Assembly: GCA_050014015.1 (NCBI GenBank)
Contig: JBEKEC010000016.1
Coordinates: 1-64,000, forward strand
DNA from: PALSA-1353 sp050014015
GTDB lineage: Bacteria; Planctomycetota; Phycisphaerae; Tepidisphaerales; Tepidisphaeraceae
Length of the DNA: 64,000 bases
Direction of reading: 5' to 3'
A model generated the notes under the pieces. That model ran no database searches, was not told the DNA's origin, and saw only the letters and a program-made list of their open reading frames with translations. A program made the translations under genes and the position numbers. This document shows positions 51,254 through 59,696 of this stretch, piece by piece. Within the stretch, counting starts at the first letter, position 1. Every line of letters starts with the position of its first letter.

Positions 51254-52137
51254 TGAGTAACCTCGACCCCGAGTTTCTATTTCGCACTCTTTGCAACGAC
51301 ATACCGAATGAATTGCATAGGGACGTTTTTGTGACCGGGAGCCTTGCGGCCGCGTACGCGTTCAAGGTCAAGTTGGTCGGACAAGCAATCAATACCAAGG
51401 ACGCTGATCTGCTGGTGCATCCCGCAGGAAATGTGAGTTCTGCCCAAAAAATCGCGGAACGGCTATTGGCGATTGGTTGGCGCCCGACAAAGCATTGTAG
51501 ACCTCTCGCCAAGTTGCCCGTGGACACAGAGAAGCTGTGGGCGATCCGCCTTATGCCGCCAGCATCCAACGACTATTTTATCGAGTTTCTCAACGTCCCC
51601 GTTGAGGAGCAGGGGCCGCTCAAGCTGTGGATTCCCGTGCAAATAAATGGGGGCTGGTACGGTTTGCCTAGCTTCAAGTTCATGGGGTTGCTTGCGTTTA
51701 ACCGGTATCATTCAGCCGAGGGGCTTGAATATGCCGCCCCCGAAATGATGGCGCTGTCCAACCTGCTTTCGCACGCGGTGGTAAGCGATGTCGAAATCGA
51801 GTCCGGGGAGTTCCGCGGACTCCGTAGGTGCGCTAAGGACCTCGGGCGTGTGTTGGCACTGGCCTTTTTGTCGGGGCGGGAGAAAACCGAGAAATGGGTT
51901 GATCGGTGGCAGTATGGGCTGGAGAAGGCATTCCCCAAGTCTTGGCGCAAGTACGCAAGCGAAGCAGGCGCGGGGCTGCGAGAAATGCTTGCTGACGAAG
52001 GGGTCATGGAGGAAGCGCGAAGGACGACAGACTACGGGTTGCTCAGTGGCATGGATATTGGCGTTCAGGAGCTTCGCGGCATCGGCAGCCGAATCCTGGC
52101 CGATGCGATTGAACCGTTGGAGCAGAGGGCCGCTTGA
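51253..52137 (+). CDS. Nucleotidyltransferase-like protein, candidate AbiEii-like toxin
   Basis: 294 aa from ATG at 51253 (MSNLDPEFLFRT), overlapping the previous stop by one base. The motif FVTGSLAAAYAF followed by INTKDADLLV gives the GS and D-x-D pattern of the nucleotidyltransferase (DNA polymerase beta) fold. Helical segments afterward (FMGLLAFNRYH, ALSNLLSHAVV, LGRVLALAFL) suit the AbiEii/DUF1814-like substrate domain. Such toxins transfer nucleotides to tRNA or other targets. It is the second gene of the pair and probably the toxin. The third catalytic acidic residue is not certain. Confidence 0.6.
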   Translation: MSNLDPEFLFRTLCNDIPNELHRDVFVTGSLAAAYAFKVKLVGQAINTKDADLLVHPAGNVSSAQKIAERLLAIGWRPTKHCRPLAKLPVDTEKLWAIRLMPPASNDYFIEFLNVPVEEQGPLKLWIPVQINGGWYGLPSFKFMGLLAFNRYHSAEGLEYAAPEMMALSNLLSHAVVSDVEIESGEFRGLRRCAKDLGRVLALAFLSGREKTEKWVDRWQYGLEKAFPKSWRKYASEAGAGLREMLADEGVMEEARRTTDYGLLSGMDIGVQELRGIGSRILADAIEPLEQRAA

Positions 52138-52239
52138 CCAGTTTACGGGGCGCGTTCTGACTCCGCGTGCGCAATAGACGGGTCTTTGTCCGGAAGAACC
52201 GGATACCTTGGGGCGTGACGGGTCCGGACTACGTATCGC

Positions 52240-53715
52240 TCATTTCGTCTTGAAGGTTGACATGGCGGCCATCAACTGATCGGCCTGGGCGGCGCTTTGC
52301 TGGGTGGACGCGTCAAGGTGATGCAGGGTCTGCGAAACCTGGGCAACTCCTTCTGCCTGCTCCTTGGACATGGCGGCGATCTGCCGCAGGAGTCCGGCCG
52401 CCTTCTGGCTTTGCGCGGCGATTTTCTCGAATGCGTCGCGGGTATCGCGCACACGTTGTGTGCCGTTGAGGATCTTGTTTTTGGCCTCCTGGATGATGGT
52501 GGCGACGTTTTTTGTGGCCTCGGCGGTTTGGGAGGCGAGCTTGCGGACGTTTTCGGCGACGACGGCGAATCCCTCGCCCGCCTTGCCGGCGCGGGCGGCC
52601 TCGATCGCCGCATTGATGGCCAGCATATTCGTGTTGGCCGCGATTTCATCGATCACCCGCAGAATCTTCTCGATATGCCGGCTGGCCTCGGCGACCTCAT
52701 CCATCGACGTGGAGACCACCTTGATCGACTCGTTGGCGGCGACGATGTTCGTGTTGGCGGCGCTCATCAATTCGTTGGCCTGCTGCGCACTCTCGGCGTT
52801 TTGCTGGACCGCTGTGGACATTTGGTGCATGGCGGCGCTGGTCTGTTCGATAGAGGCGGCCTGCGCCGAGGCGCTGGAGCCGCTGGCGTTGGCGGAGCTT
52901 TGGGCCTCGCCAATGGCCTTTTCCAGTTTGCCTACGGAGGCGTCGAACAACCGGGAAAGCGTGCCGATCTCGTCTTTGCTCTGGTAATCGATGCGTTTGG
53001 TGAGATCGCCGCGCTCAAAGTTGGCCATTTGCCCCGCGAATAGACCCAGGGGCCGGCCGATCAGCCATCGCACGGAGGCGAACACCGACAAGGCCAGCAC
53101 CACTGCCATGGCAACGATGGAACCGATGGCATTACGAGACAGCTCGACGCGAGCGTCGCCGATGCTGGCGGTGGCGTTTTTCTCGGTCTGGGCCAATTCG
53201 GCGGTGGAGAAGCTGAAGTACGTCACGCCGCCCAATTCTCCCGGATTCCAGGAGGTGTGGCAGCGCACGCAGTCGGCGCTCACCACCTGTGGGCGGTAGA
53301 TCTGGATCCGTTCACTGTTGCTGTCAATCCACTCTTGATGGTCGTTGACGAATCGCTGCTGGAGTTCCGGGGCCAGGGATCGGCCTTTGGCACTGGCTTC
53401 GGAGCTTTGCGTAACCACGCCGTCGCGGTTGAACAGGGAGAATTCCAGCAATCCCTTGATGCCGCGCTGCTGCTGCAGAATGCGGCCGAATTTCTCCATT
53501 TCACCGCGTTCCAGCGAGCTGGCGACGGAATGTCCGACGGCATCGCAGACGTTTCGAGCGGCGGTCTCCTCGCGCTGGCGCATCAAGGCCAGATCGCCGC
53601 TGGACAGATTTGAGATGCGATGGGTAACGGTGAAGTATTGCAGCGCCTGGGTCAAGGAGACCACCACGAGGACGCCAACCACGAGGACGAGCGAGAGCTT
53701 CCAATGAAGTTTCAT
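52240..53715 (-). CDS. Methyl-accepting chemotaxis protein with periplasmic c-type haem motif
   Basis: 491 aa. First membrane helix about 7-25 (LSLVLVVGVLVVVSLTQAL). The periplasmic domain (about 30-195) ends a sensor segment with CVRCH at 149-153, the haem-attachment site of c-type cytochromes, so it is probably a redox or gas sensor. Second helix about 196-215 (IGSIVAMAVVLALSVFASVR), then HAMP (WLIGRPLGLFAGQMANFERG) and the signalling domain with the hairpin VIDEIAANTNMLAINAAIEA, RAGKAGEGFAVVAENVRKLA. Its ATG overlaps the hydrogenase small-subunit stop by 4 nt, so synthesis of receptor and hydrogenase is coupled. It would act at the inner membrane and signal to CheA/CheW, none of which is here. 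Confidence 0.93.
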   Translation of the reverse strand: MKLHWKLSLVLVVGVLVVVSLTQALQYFTVTHRISNLSSGDLALMRQREETAARNVCDAVGHSVASSLERGEMEKFGRILQQQRGIKGLLEFSLFNRDGVVTQSSEASAKGRSLAPELQQRFVNDHQEWIDSNSERIQIYRPQVVSADCVRCHTSWNPGELGGVTYFSFSTAELAQTEKNATASIGDARVELSRNAIGSIVAMAVVLALSVFASVRWLIGRPLGLFAGQMANFERGDLTKRIDYQSKDEIGTLSRLFDASVGKLEKAIGEAQSSANASGSSASAQAASIEQTSAAMHQMSTAVQQNAESAQQANELMSAANTNIVAANESIKVVSTSMDEVAEASRHIEKILRVIDEIAANTNMLAINAAIEAARAGKAGEGFAVVAENVRKLASQTAEATKNVATIIQEAKNKILNGTQRVRDTRDAFEKIAAQSQKAAGLLRQIAAMSKEQAEGVAQVSQTLHHLDASTQQSAAQADQLMAAMSTFKTK

Positions 53716-54656
53716 GACGGGGACTCCTCTTTCCTGCGAGCGGCGGCGGCGGCCAGAGCTTCACGCGGATAGAAGGCGAAGTCCGCCTTGGCCGCGAAAC
53801 CCGGTGAAGCACAGCCGACGCACGGCGCGCCGGCACGGATGCATGCGTTGGCTCCGTTGTTCCATAGGCGCAGGGTGCAGTCGGCCCGTGTCGTTGGGCC
53901 CAGGCAGCCAAGCTGAAACAGGCAGCCGTCATCCCCGAAGGCCTTGGCAAAGTGTTCGCGCTCGTAATCGGAGAAACGCGGGCATTGATCGTGCAGCACG
54001 CGGTTGAAAAACGCCTTGGGCCGAAGCTGGTCGTCCAACTTGGGCATTCCGAATTTCACCAAATGCACGAGCGTCCCAACCAGCCAGTCGGGATGCGCCG
54101 GACAGCCGGGGATTCTGATCAACGGCTTGTCGATCTTCTGTTGGTTCAGGAACGTGCTCAGGCTGACCGCGCCGGTGGGGTTGTTTTCCGCGGCGGGGAT
54201 GCCGCCGAAGGCCGAGCAGGTTCCCAGTGCGATGATTGCTTTGGCGTTGTTGGCGGCGCGGGCGACCCAGGTGGTCATGGGCTGCTGGCCCAGGACGCAG
54301 GCTTCGGGCATTCCGACGGGCAGGGCGCCTTCGACGACCAACCAATACCCGCCCTCCTGAATGGTGCGCTCGATGACGCCAATGGCGACTGCGCCGGTGG
54401 CGGCCGACACGGTCCCGTTGAACCGCAGCGCGATACTCTCCAACAACAAATGAAACACGTCGGGATGATCGGAGTTGAGGAAGGAGACCGAGCACCCCGA
54501 GCAGCTCTGCGCTTGCAGCCAGAGTACCGGCTGCTCGCCGGAGGCCAGGGCCTCGATTGCCTGTGCGAGTTGAGGCGCCATGGCGGCGCTGAGGCCCCAC
54601 ATGGCCGCCAGTTGCCCCCCGACTTTGACGAAATCCCGTCTCGATATGGATGTCAT
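53712..54656 (-). CDS. [NiFe] hydrogenase small subunit, Tat-exported
   Basis: 314 aa. Tat signal SRRDFVK with a hydrophobic run (LAAMWGLSAAMAPQLAQA) sends the folded dimer to the periplasm. Proximal [4Fe-4S] ligands: CSGCSVSFLN, GTCSAFGGIP and IPGCPAHPDW. Medial and distal cluster ligands lie in HDQCPRFSDYE, FQLGCLGPTTRADC and CIRAGAPCVGCASPGF. There is no C-terminal membrane anchor and no cytochrome b gene nearby, so electrons do not go to a known quinone reductase. It lies 36 nt after the large subunit and overlaps the haem MCP by 4 nt, suggesting that electrons or redox state pass to that receptor. Confidence 0.92.
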   Translation of the reverse strand: MTSISRRDFVKVGGQLAAMWGLSAAMAPQLAQAIEALASGEQPVLWLQAQSCSGCSVSFLNSDHPDVFHLLLESIALRFNGTVSAATGAVAIGVIERTIQEGGYWLVVEGALPVGMPEACVLGQQPMTTWVARAANNAKAIIALGTCSAFGGIPAAENNPTGAVSLSTFLNQQKIDKPLIRIPGCPAHPDWLVGTLVHLVKFGMPKLDDQLRPKAFFNRVLHDQCPRFSDYEREHFAKAFGDDGCLFQLGCLGPTTRADCTLRLWNNGANACIRAGAPCVGCASPGFAAKADFAFYPREALAAAAARRKEESPS

Positions 54657-54692
54657 AATCAGTTCCGATCTAATGCATCAGGTTCCCGAGCG

Positions 54693-56204
54693 TCAGTGCA
54701 CGGCACACGCTAGGCACGGATCGAACGAGCGAATGACGCGAGCGACCTCGATCGGGTTCTGGGCGTCCGCCACCGCCACGCCAACCAGTGCCTGTTCCAC
54801 CGGACCCGGGGTGCCGTGATCGTCGCGTGGCGAGCAGTTCCAGGTGGTGGGCACGACGCACTGGTACCGCGAGATTTTCTTGTCCTTGATTTCCAACCAA
54901 TGCCCAAGCGCTCCGCGCGGAGCTTCCATAAGCCCGGCGCCTTGGCCGCTTTCGGGTATCGTGTACTCGATGGATGACGGTTCGTCCGGGTTGAGTTCAT
55001 CCAGCCACCGGCCGCACTGGTCAATCAAGACTTTGGCCTCGATGGCGCGTGCTACGTGGCGGCCGAGAACCGAATCGAGATCTTCCATTTTCAGTTTGGC
55101 CGCGGCCAGGACCGCGTTGACCTGGCCGTTAATCGCCTGGTTTTTGCCGGACTGGCAGGACACCATGACGTGGGCCAGGGGGCCGACTTCCATGGGCTGG
55201 CCCTGGTAGCGCGGCGCCTTGAGCCAGGAATAGGCGCCGGATTTCTTCGGGTCGGCGACGGTTTCCCCCACCGCCGGTTTCAGCCCCGAAGCGGATGAGA
55301 ACTTCGAATAGCCGACGTCTTCGGTGATCTGGCTTATGTCCGGCGTGGTGAGCTTGCCCTGCACCAAGACGCCTGCGGGAAAGAAGCGGTCGGCGTTGTC
55401 GTCGGATTGCGGGAAGCCCCCGAACGCCAGGAAATTCCCGCCGCTGCGGCCGATCTTGCTGTATTCGGGGAAAGCCCCGGCAACGGCCAGCAGGTCCGGC
55501 ACGTACGCTTGTTCGATGAAAATCTTGAGCTTGCCGAGTATGGATGCGTATATGGCAATCTTATCGGCGTTGACGCTTTCAGTCAGTCCGCCGGGGACCA
55601 GGGAGGGGACGTGGGGCATTTTCCCCGCGAATATGGCCGCCATCTGGTGAGCCAGCTTCCGCATATCCAGGGCGTCGACGTAGTGGCGAATGGCAAGCAG
55701 GTTGGCGTCGGCATCCTTGAGGTAGTTTCCCTCAAAGCGGGGAAGGAAGGGGGCGGCGGGGAAGGTGACGTGGGATGCCGACTGCGATGCGACCCACGCC
55801 TTGAGCGCGCCCAGCACGCGATCGTCGCCGCTGTACGAGGTCACGGCCGCGATGTCCACGAAGTCCAAGGCGCACAGATGATAAAAATGGAGAATGTGCG
55901 ACTGAATGAAGTTGGCGCCGAGGATGAGGTTGCGCATCAACCGGCCGTTCTTGGCCGGCGTCGTGCCGTAGGCTTGTTCCTGGGCAAACACCGAAGCGGT
56001 TCCGTGCGACACCGGGCAGACGCCGCAGATGCGCTGCGTGATCTGTTGCGCGTCGAGCGGGTCCCGGCCTTTGAGCAGGACCTCGAATCCGCGGAACATC
56101 TCCCCCGAGCAAAACGCCGCTTTTACCTGGCCTTCGTCGATCTCGGTGCGGACCGAAAGGTGGCCCTCGATGCGCGTCACTGGGTCCATGAATATGGTTG
56201 CCAT
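54693..56204 (-). CDS. [NiFe] hydrogenase large subunit without C-terminal extension
   Basis: 503 aa. L1 motif RICGVCPVSHG and C-terminal L2 motif DPCLACAVH provide the four cysteines of the Ni-Fe site; MDPVTRIEGHLSV is the normal N-terminus. The stop codon directly follows the histidine of L2. In most [NiFe] hydrogenases a further 15-30 residues follow and are removed by a maturation protease after Ni insertion. H2-sensing (HoxC/HupV) types lack it. The large subunit precedes the small one, the reverse of the usual order. No hyp or protease genes are in the window. AGG lies at weak spacing before the ATG. Confidence 0.94.
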   Translation of the reverse strand: MATIFMDPVTRIEGHLSVRTEIDEGQVKAAFCSGEMFRGFEVLLKGRDPLDAQQITQRICGVCPVSHGTASVFAQEQAYGTTPAKNGRLMRNLILGANFIQSHILHFYHLCALDFVDIAAVTSYSGDDRVLGALKAWVASQSASHVTFPAAPFLPRFEGNYLKDADANLLAIRHYVDALDMRKLAHQMAAIFAGKMPHVPSLVPGGLTESVNADKIAIYASILGKLKIFIEQAYVPDLLAVAGAFPEYSKIGRSGGNFLAFGGFPQSDDNADRFFPAGVLVQGKLTTPDISQITEDVGYSKFSSASGLKPAVGETVADPKKSGAYSWLKAPRYQGQPMEVGPLAHVMVSCQSGKNQAINGQVNAVLAAAKLKMEDLDSVLGRHVARAIEAKVLIDQCGRWLDELNPDEPSSIEYTIPESGQGAGLMEAPRGALGHWLEIKDKKISRYQCVVPTTWNCSPRDDHGTPGPVEQALVGVAVADAQNPIEVARVIRSFDPCLACAVH

Positions 56205-56665
56205 AGGTAAGACCTCGGCTAAATCCGGTTGGGGTTTTTATTAATTTTGTGAAATGGATTACATTACTGTCATACGCGGACCTCCTTGTCCGAAGCGCAA
56301 CACGAAGTAATGTCTAAGGAACACGGTTTATACGCCGAATCTGGATGCTGAGGAAGCGGCAGACACAGCCAATCCGGTCGCGGCGCATGAATTGTAATGA
56401 GTCTCATTCTCATCGATTGGCGGTGCTCACCGCCGAAATGAACCGGAAACACCGCCAAAGCGTGCGTGAAGATTGTCGATCCGTTCGCCGAGGCGTAGAC
56501 CATGCTTCTGTACCCTCGTTCATCGCCGCGCAAAAAACGGAGACCCCGCTCATCTGACGAGGCGCGTTGATCCTCTGCATTTGTGCGATTTCCATAGGCG
56601 ATGAAACGCCTCGGTCGGACGTGCTGCAATCGCCGGCCGCCGGCAACCCATCGCGTAAGCGGCGT
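56205..56665. other. Regulatory region between hydrogenase operon and lipoprotein gene
   Basis: 460 bp without a credible gene. Both neighbours run on the minus strand, so this is the hydrogenase promoter region. AT-rich sequence near 56237-56260 (TTTTTATTAATTTTGTGAAA) is followed upstream by a perfect 6-1-6 palindrome (56396-56408) resembling a Fur-type box. The open frames here lack ribosome binding sites. Confidence 0.5.
56396..56412. promoter_or_regulatory. Fur-like palindrome upstream of hydrogenase operon
   Basis: AATGAG-T-CTCATT (56396-56408) is a perfect inverted repeat and overlaps TGAGTCT-C-ATTCTCA, which follows the 7-1-7 layout of Fur-family sites (consensus halves TGATAAT/ATTATCA). 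It suggests metal (iron, nickel or zinc) control, sensible for a Ni-Fe enzyme, but it is about 190 bp from the start codon. Confidence 0.45.
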
Positions 56666-57376
56666 CTATTGCGCCGAAGTGACGGAAGAAGCCCCGGAAA
56701 CTTGCGCCTGGCCAATCGTGGGGTTTCCGGCGTATGACAGATGCGAGGCTCCGCTCACGTCATAATCGAGCTTCCGCCGGGCGAACACGTTGGCATTGCT
56801 GGCGCCGCTGATATCGGCGCGGATCACATCGCTTGCCAAATCCTCCAGGCCGCCGTGGCTGGCGCCGCTGACGGTGACGTTCACAAGATCCGCCGCGCCG
56901 TGTAGCGTCACCGTGCTGGCCCCGGCGATGTCCAGCGTCATCTGACCTTGCCGCAATCCGCCGTTCAGCGTGGACGCGCCGCTCACGCTCAAATCCAATC
57001 GCCCGGCGGCGTCGTTGAAACCCTCAATCGAGCCATTCACGGCTCCGGACAACGTGAATGCGCTCAGATGCGGCGTCACGATCTTGGCCGAGACGTGGGT
57101 GTTGTTGTAGGAGCCGGACTTCATGCTCAGGTGAAGCGTGCCGCCGTCGTTGCGAACGTCGACCGAATCCCACGCATTGTCATCGGCGGTCACGACGACC
57201 GAAGAAGTTGCGCCTTGCGTGACGTCAACCTGAAAACTGCTCGACGCGTCTATTTGACTGAATTCCCCCAAAGTCAATTGCTTCGTGACGAGTTTGCCGG
57301 AGCCGGTGACGCCGGGAAGCGACGAGAACGAGCATCCCGCCAGGAAGAGCGCCGCCGCGAGAATAAGATATCTCAT
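56666..57376 (-). CDS. GIN-domain (DUF2807) lipoprotein
   Basis: 236 aa from ATG at 57376 (MRYLILAAALFLAGCS), where the lipobox LAGC is in the right place. The rest is a right-handed beta-helix-like array with recurring SGAS phrases (DLSVSGASTLNGG, DIAGASTVTLHGAADLVNVT, TVSGASHGGLEDLA, DISGASNANVFARR, DVSGASHLSYAG). This is the head-GIN domain pattern, found in surface-exposed putative adhesins. It probably faces the periplasm or cell surface. Divergent from the GH59 gene. Confidence 0.88.
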   Translation of the reverse strand: MRYLILAAALFLAGCSFSSLPGVTGSGKLVTKQLTLGEFSQIDASSSFQVDVTQGATSSVVVTADDNAWDSVDVRNDGGTLHLSMKSGSYNNTHVSAKIVTPHLSAFTLSGAVNGSIEGFNDAAGRLDLSVSGASTLNGGLRQGQMTLDIAGASTVTLHGAADLVNVTVSGASHGGLEDLASDVIRADISGASNANVFARRKLDYDVSGASHLSYAGNPTIGQAQVSGASSVTSAQ

Positions 57377-57494
57377 GTCCGCCGTCCCTCGGCAATAATT
57401 TTTAGCCGCCAACGCCAAGGCGGTCAAAATTTGGTGTGCGGCGGGCAGGTTTGAATTTGACGCGCTTGGTCAAACTCCATAACTTCGGCAAGCG

Positions 57495-59582
57495 ATGAAG
57501 CGACCATCAAAAATTCGTTTGATTCTTTCGTTCGTTTGGTCCTTTGCCGTTCTGGCGGATGCCAGGTTGACATTTGCAATCACTTCCGGGCAAGCGATTG
57601 TTCTTGACGGCATCGCGCCGGGGAAATTGTTCGAGGGTGTCGGGGCCGTCAGCGGAGGCGGCGGAACCTCGGTGCTCCTGAAGGATTACGTCGAACCGCA
57701 ACGAAGCCAGATCCTCGACGTGCTGTTCAAGCCCAATTTCGCCGCGTCGATGCAATCGCTTTACGTCGAGGTCGGCGGCGATGGGAATTCGACTCAAGGT
57801 TCCGAGCCGACTCACATGCGGTCGCGAAACGACGAGAACTACTCCCGCGGCTACGAATGGTGGCTGATGGCCGAGGCCAAGAAACGCAATGCGGCCATCA
57901 CGCTGGACGGCTGTGCGTGGGGTTGTCCCGGCTGGATCGGCGACGGCGATTTCTGGTCGCGGGACATGGCCGACTACTACGTCAAGTGGATCAAGGGGCT
58001 GAAATCCATTTACGGGCTGGACCTCGACGCGATTGGCTGCCGGAACGAGCGCGGCGCGGTGACCGGCTGGGTTAAACTGTTCCGCCGCACGCTGGATGAC
58101 AACGGGCTGAATCGCGTGCGTATTCACGCGTTCGACAACCCCAGCAACCAGTACATGTGGGACTGGATTCCGCAGTTCAAGACGGATAAGGAACTGGCGG
58201 CGGCGGTGAACGTTGTCGGCAACCACACGTTGACGTTCGCACCGTTGCCCGCGTCCGTCCGCCAGACGATCGAACAATTCGGCAAGCCGATTTGGAACAC
58301 CGAAGAGCACGCTTACAACGGCGAGGGGCGTTTCTACAAGGACGATTTCGATTGTGCGCTGGGCGCGGTGCACCTGTTCAACGACGATTTCATCTCGCGG
58401 GGCGCGACGAAAATCATCAACTGGTATCTGGCGGGTTCCACCTATGCGATTGAGCCTTACGCCGATCAGCCGCCCGCCCTCATCGCCCGATCACCCTGGA
58501 GCGGGCATTACGCGATCAAGCCGATCATCTGGTCGTACGCGCACTACGGGCAATTCACCCGCATCGGTTGGAGATACGTCGGCAGCGGATGTTTGGCTCT
58601 GGCGGGGGGAGGAACGGTGGTGACGCTGAAGTCCGATGGGGGTGATTACAGCGTGATCGCCGAAACCGCCGGGGCCAAAGGCCCGCAGCAAGTCACGTTC
58701 AAAATCGGCCCCGGGCTGTCGTCGCACGCCCTATGCGTGTGGCGAACCACGCGCGACGCATACTTCGTGCGGCAGGGGGATATAACGCCCGACCGGGATG
58801 GGACGTTCACCGTCACGTTCGATCCGGACGCCATCTACTCTCTTTCCACCACAACCGGCCAACAAAAGGGAACCTTTGCCGGCGTGCCCGATGAAGCGCC
58901 CTTCCCATTTCCCTACTTCGAGACGTTTGACCATTATGGCGCCGCGAAGGGATGGGGTTACCTGCCGCACTATACCGCCGACGTCTGCGGCGTGTTTGAG
59001 ATCGCCGATCGTCCGGATAGCCGCGGCAAATGCCTTCGGCAGGTCGTCGCTCGCAAGGCCCAAAGCTGGGCGCCGGAATGGATGCCCTACACGGTCATCG
59101 GAGATACGGCATGGACCGACTATGAGGTCGGCGCGGACATTTTCTTCGACGACGACGGGTGGGCCGGCGTCATGGGCCGCGTGAGCAACACCGGCAATGG
59201 CTGGGACTGCGATCCGGATGGCTATTACGCCCGGCTTTACCCCGACGGCGGCTGCGCGCTTTACGTGGCAAGCTCGCGATTCAAGGGTTCGCGCGATCGG
59301 CAGCTTGCGATCGGTGAGGTTAAGCCCTGGCAACGGGATGGGTGGCACAATCTCAAGCTGCGTTTCGAGAAGCAGACGATCACGGTGCTCGTCGACGATG
59401 CCGCCGTCATCTCGGCACAGGACGGGCAATTCCACCGCGGATTGGCGGGCTTGGTGACCGGCGGCGAAGGCAACGCCCGCAACACCGCGCTCTTCGACAA
59501 CCTGCTCATCAACCGGGTCAACGGCGGCGCGGTTCCTCCCACCGTTTTCGTCCAGGACGATTCGCCGATCTATGGCCCGTAG
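57495..59582 (+). CDS. Glycoside hydrolase family 59 (galactocerebrosidase-like)
   Basis: 695 aa. Signal peptide about 1-29 (IRLILSFVWSFAVLADARLT). The sequence follows mammalian galactocerebrosidase closely: FEGVGAVSGGGGTSVLL, QILDVLFKPNFAASMQSLYV, EVGGDGNSTQGSEPTHM, ENYSRGYEWWLMAEAKKRN, YVKWIKGLKSIYGLDLDAIG and ALIARSPWSGHYAIKPIIW. Acid/base glutamate is in CRNERG and the nucleophile in WNTEEHAYNG. A beta-sandwich/lectin-like domain fills the last about 220 residues (YEVGADIFFDDDGWAGVMGR). It would release beta-galactose from galactolipids or similar beta-galactosides outside the cell. Confidence 0.9.
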   Translation: MKRPSKIRLILSFVWSFAVLADARLTFAITSGQAIVLDGIAPGKLFEGVGAVSGGGGTSVLLKDYVEPQRSQILDVLFKPNFAASMQSLYVEVGGDGNSTQGSEPTHMRSRNDENYSRGYEWWLMAEAKKRNAAITLDGCAWGCPGWIGDGDFWSRDMADYYVKWIKGLKSIYGLDLDAIGCRNERGAVTGWVKLFRRTLDDNGLNRVRIHAFDNPSNQYMWDWIPQFKTDKELAAAVNVVGNHTLTFAPLPASVRQTIEQFGKPIWNTEEHAYNGEGRFYKDDFDCALGAVHLFNDDFISRGATKIINWYLAGSTYAIEPYADQPPALIARSPWSGHYAIKPIIWSYAHYGQFTRIGWRYVGSGCLALAGGGTVVTLKSDGGDYSVIAETAGAKGPQQVTFKIGPGLSSHALCVWRTTRDAYFVRQGDITPDRDGTFTVTFDPDAIYSLSTTTGQQKGTFAGVPDEAPFPFPYFETFDHYGAAKGWGYLPHYTADVCGVFEIADRPDSRGKCLRQVVARKAQSWAPEWMPYTVIGDTAWTDYEVGADIFFDDDGWAGVMGRVSNTGNGWDCDPDGYYARLYPDGGCALYVASSRFKGSRDRQLAIGEVKPWQRDGWHNLKLRFEKQTITVLVDDAAVISAQDGQFHRGLAGLVTGGEGNARNTALFDNLLINRVNGGAVPPTVFVQDDSPIYGP

Positions 59583-59696
59583 GTTCGTCATCGATAAATG
59601 ACCGTGGACCTGGGCGCGTGGGCGTTGGCGCTGGACTGGCGGTTGATTCCACGGTGAAATTGCTGCCGTTGGCCGAACGGAAGCATCGTGAACCGC

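Noticed and set aside
56270..56629. 119-aa frame upstream of the hydrogenase
   Set aside because: No ribosome binding site, no protein-like pattern, and it overlaps the palindrome; a regulatory region is more likely.
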